Shown here one piece after another: positions 1-6,258 of a DNA stretch of 10,108 nt (the stretch's first letter is position 1; the number at the start of each line of letters is the position of its first letter). The position numbers were made by a program, and so were the translations under genes. The notes under the pieces are model-generated. The model was not told the DNA's origin, ran no database searches, and worked only from the letters and a program-made list of their open reading frames with translations. Origin of the DNA: Thiomargarita sp. (GTDB lineage: Bacteria; Pseudomonadota; Gammaproteobacteria; Beggiatoales; Beggiatoaceae); contig JAGLFE010000183.1 in assembly GCA_023144675.1 (NCBI GenBank), forward strand, positions 1-10,108, read 5' to 3'.

Positions 1-32
1 AAATAATGAGAAAAGCTTATAAATTTGTATTA

Positions 33-131
33 AAATTAGGTAACTATCTACCAATTAAACTTTAAATGCGAATTAAGAACACGATTGATCCGTTTCGTTC
101 CTCAACAGCATCCTACATTTTTACCTAATTT
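33..131. repeat. 99-bp non-coding unit bounded by an 11-bp perfect inverted repeat
   Basis: AAATTAGGTAA at 33-43 is the exact reverse complement of TTACCTAATTT at 121-131. The enclosed segment is non-coding and holds a degenerate palindrome (83-116). A second, mutually exclusive hairpin is possible at 34-56, where AATTAGGTA can pair with TACCAATT around ACTATC with one bulged base. The unit begins five bases beyond the lpd stop, so it would lie in the 3' untranslated part of the lpd transcript. It could be a small non-autonomous element or an mRNA 3'-end structure. No clear target-site duplication flanks it. The repeat itself is certain; its nature is inference. Confidence 0.45.
83..116 (-). 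repeat. Degenerate intergenic palindrome (GGATGC...GAGGAACG...GGATC type)
   Basis: Read on the minus strand the segment is GTAGGATGCTGTTGAGGAACG followed by AAACGGATCAATCG. The outer parts (GATGCTGTT and AACGGATC) form an imperfect inverted repeat around GAGGAACGA. It is richer in G+C than its surroundings. It resembles a dispersed family of intergenic palindromes of the form GATGCGTT-GAGGAACG-AAACGCATC that I recall from several bacterial genomes; that link is from memory. This copy has lost perfect pairing, so it looks decayed. Being just 3' of lpd, it might also influence mRNA ends. Confidence 0.4.
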
Positions 132-135
132 ATAA

Positions 136-1539
136 CTATTTTTCTTTCAACAAAATCGGCTCAATGGTTGTGGACATTTTGCTGGCAATAGATTTAAGTG
201 CATCTTCCAAACCTTCCATAATAGTGGGGTGATAAAATGGAGTTCGTAAAATATCTTGGATAGTCATTTTATGCTCAATCGCCATGGCTAAAAAATGTCC
301 CACATATTCTCCATCAGGTATAAACATTTCCGAACCAAGTAATAAACCAGTTTTTGCCTCGGCATAAATACGCAATTGTCCATAAGGACGTGCCATAATT
401 CGAGTACGTCCTTGCATAGCAAAATTTCGTTCTCCAATCAATATATCTTGCTTTTTTAATTCCTCAAAAGTTGCACCCACAATAGTAATTTGAGGGTCGG
501 TAAAAGCAATACGTAATGGCACTCGCCGCTCAAAAGCACTTACTTCCTTTTTAGCTGCATTAGTACCAGCTATAATACCATCATCAGCCGCTTCGTGTAA
601 AATCGCCCGAAATGCGTTCACATCTCCAGCCACAAAAATAGGTAAATTTGCTAATTGCATGGTATTTGGATTAACTAAACCTTTAAAACCTTGCGAAAAA
701 TCCAAATCATACACTTTTTCAATATCCAAATTATCGAAATTGGGCGAACGTCCCAAGGAAACCAAGACCTTATCCGCTTTAACCGATTGCCCATCACCAG
801 TTTTAACTAACACTTGACCACTTGCATCTGCGGATAATTGGACTTTGGTTTCTAACCGCAATTCAAAATCCTTGGCTAAAACTTCAATTGCCGCTTGATT
901 CACTATTGGATCAGTTAAACCAGCAATATTGGATAACATTTCGATGCCCACGACTTTTACCCCTAAACGTGCTAGGGCTTGTCCAATTTCACAGCCAATC
1001 GTTCCCAATCCAATAACTGCAAGACTATCAGGCAAAGTTTCTAATTCAAACAATTGATCGGTAGTAATTACTTTATCACCCAAAGATGACCATTCAGAAG
1101 GCATAACTGGGTGTGAACCAGTTGCAATTACGATTTTTTTCGCTTGAATTTGTTCTCCATTCACTTCCAAAATTTGGGGAGCAATAAATTTAGCTTGTCC
1201 AGCAATATTATATTCGGGATTAATTTTTTCAACTGATTGCATTACTCGCCCAACAAATCGATTACGTAAACTGCGGACATAATTCATTACTGCAGTGCGA
1301 TCGAGATTTAATTGTTCGCTTCCTTGAATGCCAAAGTCCTTAAAATGGGATTTTTTAGCAAAGGTTTTAGCTACTTCAATTAATACTTTGGAGGGCATAC
1401 AACCAACTCTCGCACAGGTTGTTCCATAAGCACCAGCATTAATCAATACCGCATTAGCTCCTGCTTGCCGAGCTTGACGAAATGCTCTTAAACCAGCACT
1501 TCCCGCACCAATTACTGCAACATCAACATTTTTAGACAT
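136..1539 (-). CDS. lpd: Dihydrolipoyl dehydrogenase (Lpd3-like flavoprotein disulfide reductase)
   Basis: A cytoplasmic FAD enzyme that would reoxidise dihydrolipoamide on 2-oxoacid dehydrogenase or glycine-cleavage complexes with NAD+. The 467 residues match the usual family length. Visible features: the N-terminal FAD motif GAGSAG (11-16), the redox pair C42-ARVG-C47 followed by MPSK, the ATG motif (139-141), the NAD-binding GLGTIG (177-182) with Glu200 at the end of the next strand, which favours NAD over NADP, the second FAD motif AGD (304-306), and the catalytic H437-P-T with Glu442. The TTCARVGCMPSK form of the active site resembles Pseudomonas Lpd3 rather than the GTCLNVGCIPSK of the pyruvate dehydrogenase-linked enzyme. 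Residue 34 is Asn where an acidic residue normally binds the FAD adenosine ribose. The ATG start has AGGAG seven bases upstream. It is last in the ccmH-ccmI-lpd unit, with no E1 or E2 gene nearby. The substrate is not settled by sequence. Confidence 0.93.
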   Translation of the reverse strand: MSKNVDVAVIGAGSAGLRAFRQARQAGANAVLINAGAYGTTCARVGCMPSKVLIEVAKTFAKKSHFKDFGIQGSEQLNLDRTAVMNYVRSLRNRFVGRVMQSVEKINPEYNIAGQAKFIAPQILEVNGEQIQAKKIVIATGSHPVMPSEWSSLGDKVITTDQLFELETLPDSLAVIGLGTIGCEIGQALARLGVKVVGIEMLSNIAGLTDPIVNQAAIEVLAKDFELRLETKVQLSADASGQVLVKTGDGQSVKADKVLVSLGRSPNFDNLDIEKVYDLDFSQGFKGLVNPNTMQLANLPIFVAGDVNAFRAILHEAADDGIIAGTNAAKKEVSAFERRVPLRIAFTDPQITIVGATFEELKKQDILIGERNFAMQGRTRIMARPYGQLRIYAEAKTGLLLGSEMFIPDGEYVGHFLAMAIEHKMTIQDILRTPFYHPTIMEGLEDALKSIASKMSTTIEPILLKEK

Positions 1540-1545
1540 TGATTA

Positions 1546-1550
1546 CTCCT
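1546..1550 (-). promoter_or_regulatory. Shine-Dalgarno of lpd, overlapping the ccmI stop codon
   Basis: On the minus strand the junction reads AATAGGAGTAATCAATG. AGGAG lies seven bases before the lpd ATG, and its first two bases (AG) are also part of the ccmI TAG stop. This fixes the lpd start and suggests that ribosomes finishing ccmI help initiate lpd. Confidence 0.8.
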
Positions 1551-2793
1551 ATTCAATAATTTGATTGATTATAACAATTACTTGATTCGGTGTTCCCAAC
1601 ATCACTGGACTCACTTGTCCAACTAAATCACCGCTTTGAGTAGTTGCTTTGCCACTACGAGATATTCTTGCCATGATGATTACTTCTTTAAAATTGGATA
1701 ATTTCATAGTTGGTGTCATTGCCATGCTATCATCTAAAACTACCTGGGTTGGCAATTCACTAGCTGCTTTTTTCACAATAGCCAATGGCATCGCCGAACC
1801 TTGAACCGCTTTTGCATAAATAAATAAAGTGTCATCAGGATTAACGCGTTCTTTTAAATCAGCCGCTAATTCAACTCGCACTTCAATATGTTGCATTATT
1901 GTGGCATTTTTTGGCTCTGATTCAACAGGTTTTGACAAAATTTCTTCACCTAATTGGTTGCGAGCATTAGCGATATTCGTTCTTACCATTTTAAGTGTTT
2001 TTGCATCTCTATCTTCAGAAAGCTGTACTTTTAATTTTTCCCAATAATTAATTGCGGCTGGATAATCTTGTTTTTCAACCGATGCTAATCCCATTAACCA
2101 TAATGATTGTTGATGATTTGGGTCTAAATTCAAGGCAATTTTAAGCAAAATAACTGGTTGTCCAGCAAATTTACCTAAATTGGTTAAAATAGTCGCTCTA
2201 GCTAAATCAGATAATATTTGTGGATCATTTTTTCCAACTAAATCAAGTAACTTATTATAGGCGGTTACTGCTTCTGAATAACGTTCCATCACCATATAGG
2301 AACGTGCTAACATCATCCAACCTTCTGTATCATCGGGTTGATTTTTTAAACGGGCGGATAAGTTATCAACTAATTGACTAAAATCAGATTGGTTAGCAGC
2401 TTGATGATGTTCATTTGTATCTGTTATTGGTTTTGCAGTTTCCTGCGCAATTAAATTCCAGGCTCCCAATTCCCAATACATTCCAACTGTAAATAATGGA
2501 ATAGCAATCATAACCAAAATACTTGCCCAACGCGCTCGAGTTTGGGTAATTGGTTTGGTTTCATTATCCAAATTTTGTGCTAAAGATTTATCCAATTCTT
2601 GTTGTGATTGAATTCGCTGTTCTGAGGTTAAATCTTCAGCTTCTAGTTCTGCTCGTTGTTCTTTATAAATAGCTATACTTAGGCTATCATGATCAACTAA
2701 ACTTTCTTTTATTTCCCGTTTTAAAAAAGCAGGTATAACAAAAGCCAAAGCAATTATGATCATTATGGCAGTAATTATCGAAAAAGTAAGCAT
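1549..2793 (-). CDS. ccmI: Cytochrome c biogenesis protein CcmI (CycH), TPR apocytochrome chaperone
   Basis: An inner-membrane protein of the System I cytochrome c maturation pathway that holds apocytochrome c in the periplasm and hands it to the CcmF/CcmH heme ligase. The 414 residues show the family order: a first membrane helix at about 1-23; a charged cytoplasmic loop of about 65 residues with a predicted amphipathic or coiled segment; a second membrane helix at about 89-106; TPR-like helical repeats at about 135-285 (for example DTEGWMMLARSYMVMERYSEA); and a C-terminal periplasmic domain from about 300. That last domain has the characteristic LFIYAKAVQGSAMPLAIVKK and LDDSMAM segments. 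The ATG overlaps the ccmH stop by one base and has AGGTG seven bases upstream. Unlike shorter forms, it keeps both the N-terminal membrane part and the C-terminal domain. Confidence 0.93.
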   Translation of the reverse strand: MLTFSIITAIMIIIALAFVIPAFLKREIKESLVDHDSLSIAIYKEQRAELEAEDLTSEQRIQSQQELDKSLAQNLDNETKPITQTRARWASILVMIAIPLFTVGMYWELGAWNLIAQETAKPITDTNEHHQAANQSDFSQLVDNLSARLKNQPDDTEGWMMLARSYMVMERYSEAVTAYNKLLDLVGKNDPQILSDLARATILTNLGKFAGQPVILLKIALNLDPNHQQSLWLMGLASVEKQDYPAAINYWEKLKVQLSEDRDAKTLKMVRTNIANARNQLGEEILSKPVESEPKNATIMQHIEVRVELAADLKERVNPDDTLFIYAKAVQGSAMPLAIVKKAASELPTQVVLDDSMAMTPTMKLSNFKEVIIMARISRSGKATTQSGDLVGQVSPVMLGTPNQVIVIINQIIE

Positions 2794-3254
2794 TATTTTT
2801 CACCTGTGAGTGCTTGTTTAAGTTTATCTTGTTCTTCTGGAGTTAAATCAGACGGAACGGCAGTTGTTTTAGTATGATAACGAATGAAGTAAATAAGTAT
2901 TAATAACGCTAATAGTACTAATATAATTGGAGCTATCCATAAAACATAAGTTTTAGGCTCTAGCGGTGGGTCATAAAGTACAAAATCACCATAGCGTTCC
3001 ACTAAAAAGTTAGTAATTTGTTGCTCGGTTTGCCCTTCTAAAACTTTATTACGTACCAAATCACGAATGTCCTGCGCTAATTCTGCATTAGAATCGGAAA
3101 CTGCTTGGTTTTGGCAGACAACACAGCGATATATTTTGATTAGTTCTGAATAACGTTCTTCTTGTTCAGGTGTTTCAAATTCAATCGGATTTTTATCTAC
3201 AGCATAAACTTGTGTAGAACATAATAGGAAAGTTAATAAAATTATTTTTTTCAT
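2793..3254 (-). CDS. ccmH: Cytochrome c maturation thioredoxin-like protein CcmH (CcmL/CycL)
   Basis: A membrane-anchored periplasmic thiol oxidoreductase that reduces the heme-binding cysteines of apocytochrome c and works with CcmF and CcmI in heme ligation. The 153-residue protein has a signal peptide ending near V-Y-A (residue 18), the diagnostic R43-C44-V-V-C47-QNQ active site, the conserved helical stretch SNAELAQDIRDLVR (54-68), the YGDFVLYDPP segment (88-97) and one membrane helix (about 103-125) before a short charged tail. It carries only the CcmH domain, unlike the Escherichia coli CcmH fusion, whose CcmI-like part here is the separate downstream gene. No Shine-Dalgarno is visible before the ATG, but an extended -10 promoter lies about 50 bases upstream. 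It is the first gene of its operon: ccmA-G are not on the upstream side, which is occupied by the divergent kinase. Confidence 0.95.
   Translation of the reverse strand: MKKIILLTFLLCSTQVYAVDKNPIEFETPEQEERYSELIKIYRCVVCQNQAVSDSNAELAQDIRDLVRNKVLEGQTEQQITNFLVERYGDFVLYDPPLEPKTYVLWIAPIILVLLALLILIYFIRYHTKTTAVPSDLTPEEQDKLKQALTGEK
2801..2805 (-). promoter_or_regulatory. Shine-Dalgarno of ccmI inside the ccmH 3' end
   Basis: The minus strand reads ACAGGTGAAAAATAATG. AGGTG lies seven bases before the ccmI ATG and within the final codons of ccmH. The stop of ccmH (TAA) and the start of ccmI (ATG) share one base. This supports the chosen start and coupled translation. Confidence 0.7.
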
Positions 3255-3306
3255 TATAAAATAAATTAAAGAGGTTTATTGATTTGTTTTTTTAAGTTTA
3301 ATAAAA

Positions 3307-3315
3307 ATTATAACA
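3307..3315 (-). promoter_or_regulatory. Extended -10 promoter for ccmH-ccmI-lpd
   Basis: The minus strand reads TATTATGTTATAAT, giving the sigma-70 extended -10 TGT-TATAAT with a consensus hexamer at 3312-3307. There is no good -35 at 16-18 bases, which extended -10 promoters do not require. Transcription would start near 3300, about 45 bases before the ccmH ATG. In such AT-rich DNA chance matches are common, but the full TGnTATAAT and the mirror copy on the other strand raise confidence. Confidence 0.5.
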
Positions 3316-3402
3316 TAATAAGGTTTTTTAAGGATTTTAATTGTGAATGATTAATGATTTTCATATTTTTCATTTACAATTAACAATTTTTTGTATATAA
3401 AC

Positions 3403-3413
3403 TATGTTATGAT
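3403..3413 (+). promoter_or_regulatory. Extended -10 promoter for the hybrid kinase
   Basis: TATGTTATGAT contains TGT-TATGAT, an extended -10 with one mismatch to TATAAT. It is the mirror of the ccmH promoter core. Transcription would start near 3420, leaving a leader of about 60 bases. Overlapping alternatives are TTAACA (3380-3385) with TATGTT (3403-3408), and TTTACA (3373-3378) with TATAAA (3396-3401), both at a 17-base spacing. Which is used cannot be decided from sequence. Confidence 0.4.
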
Positions 3414-3482
3414 TTTTTATTAGTTATTTACAATAGGCTCAAAGTGTAAGTATTTCAACCATTATTCCAAAAAGAGACAATA

Positions 3483-6245
3483 ATGATGAACAACGAATTA
3501 GTCTCAAAACTTGTTACTAATAATATATTAATTGTTGATGATGAACCAGTTAGTGTACGTTTTTTGTCAAAAATTTTAAAAGATCAAGGTTATATAGTAC
3601 GTATTGCGCTTAATGGGCAAGTAGCATTAAATACTATAAAAATAAAATTACCAGATTTAATTTTGTTGGATATTAATATGCCTGACATTAATGGTTTTGA
3701 AGTTTGTCAACGTTTGAAGGCTTCGGAACTATATAAAAATATTCCAGTAATATTTCTTAGTGCTTCAAATAAAATAGATGATAAAGTCAAAGGATTGCAA
3801 GTGGGAGGGATTGACTATATTATTAAACCTTTTTTTCCAGAAGAAGTTTTAGCACGAGTACAAACTCATTTATCTATTAAAATAATGCAACAATGTTTAG
3901 CAACCCAAAATATTCAGTTGCAACAAGCTCATGAACAATTAGAAAAAAGAGTTCAAGAACGTACTAATAAACTCGAATTAACTAATATAGCTTTGCTGGA
4001 ATCAGAACAACGCTATGCTGACCTATATGATAATGCTCCAGATATGTATGTTTCGGTGGATGCCAAAACCACAAAGGTTAAACAATGTAATCAGACCTTA
4101 GCTAAAAAATTGGGTTATAGCAAGCAATGGATTATTGGCAAACCTATATTTGAACTTTATCACCTAGATTGTATGAAGAAAGTTGAAGCTGCTTTTCAAA
4201 CCTTTGTTGAAACGGGCGAAATATACAATGCTGAATTGCAGTTAAAATGTAAAGATGGGAGTAAAATAGATGTCAATTTGAATGTTACATCGGTGCGGGA
4301 TGAACAGGGTGAAATTCTCTATAGTCGCTCCTGTTGGATTGATATTACTGAACGTAAGCAAGCAGAAAAAAATATCAGAGAACAGGCAAGGTTATTAGAC
4401 TTAATTTTTGAAAATTCACTTGATAGTCTAGTTCTTCTTGATAAGGATTATAATTTCATTCGGGTAAGTAAAACTTATGCTAAAACAGATAACAGGGATG
4501 TATCTGAGTTTTCAGGATTTAATCATTTTGAATTCTATCCATCAGACTTCAAAGATGAAGCTGATCAAGCTAAAAAAGAGAAAAAAATCTATCAAAGATT
4601 TGCCCGCCCCTTTACATTTCCCGAACATCCAGAATGGGGTACAACTTATTGGGATTTAGCATTAGTCCCTATTTTAGATAAACAAGGTGAAATTGAATTA
4701 TTCTTGTTTACTTTGAAGAATGTTACCGCTCTCAAAGAAGCTGAAATAGCCTTAAAAAAAGCCAAAAAAGAAGCTGATTTAGCTAATCAAGCTAAAAGTG
4801 AATTTCTTGCTAATATGAGTCATGAAATTCGCACTCCCATGAATTCGGTAATTGGTTTCAGCGATATACTTGCCGAGCAACTAACTGATAAAGAACAGAA
4901 AAGCTATCTTAACTCTATCCGAACAGCCGGCAGAACTTTATTAACTTTAATTAATGATATATTAGATTTATCTAAAATTGAGGCAGGTCAGCTAGAAATT
5001 CAATATAAAGCTATTAATCCACGATTTATTTTTAATGAATTACAACAAATTTTTAGTCTTAAAATAGCAGAAAAAAATCTTGAATTCATCATGGAAGTTG
5101 ATGATAATCTGCCAGCTATTTTATTATTAGATGAAACTCGGTTGCGACAAATATTATTGAATTTAATTGGCAATGCGATTAAATTTACTGAGCATGGTTA
5201 TATTAAATTATGCGTTCATCAAAATAGCCACGGGAATAAAATTGATTTAATAATAGTTGTAAAAGATAGCGGTATAGGTATTCCAATTGATCAACAAACG
5301 GTTATTTTTGAATATTTTAAACAACAAGATGGTCAAAGCACTCGTCAATATGAAGGAACAGGTTTAGGTTTAGCTATTACTAAACGCTTAGTGGAAATAA
5401 TGAATGGGCAAATATCGGTTAATAGTACTCCTAATAAAGGTAGCCATTTTGAAATTATTTTGCGAGAAATTGAAATTGCTACAGATGTATTAGAAATACC
5501 ACCAAAAAATTATTTTAATTTAGATAATATTGTTTTTAAAAAAGTATGTGTATTAGTAGTTGATAACCTTGAATCTAACCGTAATTTAATTATAGAATAT
5601 TTATCAACAGTCAATTTGGAAATAATTGGTGCCGATAATGGTGAAAAAGCATTATTTTTTACTGAAGAATATCGTCCAGCTTTAATTCTAATGGATTTAC
5701 GAATGCCAATTATGGATGGCTTTGAAGCAACTAAACGTTTAAAAAATAACCCAAATACTGCCAATATTCCAGTTATTGCCTTGACTGCTTCTGTTACTTC
5801 CGAGATTAAAATAAGTACTGAAAAATATCATTTTGATGGTTTTTTAGCCAAGCCAATCGATATTTATAAATTACTAACAATATTATCACTTCATCTTAAA
5901 TATACTCAAAAAACAACTGATTCTATTAAAGTCGATAATACATTACATTTAGAAAATATCGTTGATTTAGCAATTTTACAGCAGGAGATTGAACAGGAAA
6001 TTATTCCCTTATGGCAACAAGCCAATATAATTATAAAAATGGATATTATAATTGAATTAGCTGAAAAAATGATTTTATTAGGTAATAAACATAATATTTC
6101 ATATTTTATTCATTATGGCGAACTATTACAAGAAAGTACTCAAATATTTGATATTCCTTATATTCAACAAGCACTTAAAGAATTACCAAATTTAATTAAA
6201 CCATTAAACATTTCAATTGAAAACCGAGCAATAATAAGCACGTAA
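3483..6245 (+). CDS. Cytosolic hybrid histidine kinase, REC-PAS-PAS-HisKA-HATPase-REC
   Basis: A 920-residue sensor kinase with no membrane segment, so it should read intracellular signals. Order: receiver 1 (about 12-130; D19, D20, phospho-acceptor D63, S93, K115); coiled coil (about 138-178); PAS 1 (about 175-292, ending DITERKQAE); PAS 2 (about 300-418, with NHFEFYP and WGTTYWDLALVP); HisKA with phospho-accepting His447 in SHEIRTPMN; HATPase_c with N-box N560/N564, G1 DSGIGI (595-600), F-box EYF and G2 GTGLGL (625-630); receiver 2 (about 687-805; D694, D738, T768, K790). The second acidic residue of receiver 2 is Asn695, expected to weaken Mg2+ binding. Residues about 825-905 form a helical tail without an HPt motif. 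The start ATG (two in tandem) has a weak AAGAG upstream at 3472-3476. No response-regulator output gene is adjacent. The ligand and target are unknown. Confidence 0.93.
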   Translation: MMNNELVSKLVTNNILIVDDEPVSVRFLSKILKDQGYIVRIALNGQVALNTIKIKLPDLILLDINMPDINGFEVCQRLKASELYKNIPVIFLSASNKIDDKVKGLQVGGIDYIIKPFFPEEVLARVQTHLSIKIMQQCLATQNIQLQQAHEQLEKRVQERTNKLELTNIALLESEQRYADLYDNAPDMYVSVDAKTTKVKQCNQTLAKKLGYSKQWIIGKPIFELYHLDCMKKVEAAFQTFVETGEIYNAELQLKCKDGSKIDVNLNVTSVRDEQGEILYSRSCWIDITERKQAEKNIREQARLLDLIFENSLDSLVLLDKDYNFIRVSKTYAKTDNRDVSEFSGFNHFEFYPSDFKDEADQAKKEKKIYQRFARPFTFPEHPEWGTTYWDLALVPILDKQGEIELFLFTLKNVTALKEAEIALKKAKKEADLANQAKSEFLANMSHEIRTPMNSVIGFSDILAEQLTDKEQKSYLNSIRTAGRTLLTLINDILDLSKIEAGQLEIQYKAINPRFIFNELQQIFSLKIAEKNLEFIMEVDDNLPAILLLDETRLRQILLNLIGNAIKFTEHGYIKLCVHQNSHGNKIDLIIVVKDSGIGIPIDQQTVIFEYFKQQDGQSTRQYEGTGLGLAITKRLVEIMNGQISVNSTPNKGSHFEIILREIEIATDVLEIPPKNYFNLDNIVFKKVCVLVVDNLESNRNLIIEYLSTVNLEIIGADNGEKALFFTEEYRPALILMDLRMPIMDGFEATKRLKNNPNTANIPVIALTASVTSEIKISTEKYHFDGFLAKPIDIYKLLTILSLHLKYTQKTTDSIKVDNTLHLENIVDLAILQQEIEQEIIPLWQQANIIIKMDIIIELAEKMILLGNKHNISYFIHYGELLQESTQIFDIPYIQQALKELPNLIKPLNISIENRAIIST

Positions 6246-6258
6246 AATTAACAAAACT

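Larger units (their letters stand above)
3299..3422. repeat. Two-fold symmetrical divergent promoter region
   Basis: The ccmH-kinase intergenic region is an interrupted inverted repeat centred near 3360. Inner arms are TTAATTGTGAATGA (3337-3350) and TCATTTACAATTAA (3370-3383), 13 of 14 bases complementary, around a 19-base spacer that holds a nested ATGA-TTT-TCAT. Outer arms are about 20 bases each (3299-3320 and 3401-3422) and share TAATAAAAA and ATAACATA, with one indel and about two mismatches. Each outer arm contains an outward-facing extended -10 core. The middle sections of the arms do not match. It could be an operator for a dimeric regulator acting on both promoters, or the remains of a small inverted-repeat element. 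Confidence 0.6.

Noticed and set aside
6..65. Short plus-strand reading frame MRKAYKFVLKLGNYLPIKL, open to the left edge for one more codon
   Set aside because: Only 19-20 codons, no family resemblance and no usable upstream context. It might be the tail of a gene outside the window, but nothing supports that.
5510..5764. Minus-strand 84-codon open frame inside the kinase gene
   Set aside because: It lies antisense to the well-conserved second receiver domain and has no recognisable content of its own; it is a shadow of the kinase coding sequence.
6211..6222. TTTCAATTGAAA palindrome near the kinase 3' end
   Set aside because: It is inside coding sequence, is AT-dominated, and has no T-run or partner site that would make it a terminator or operator.
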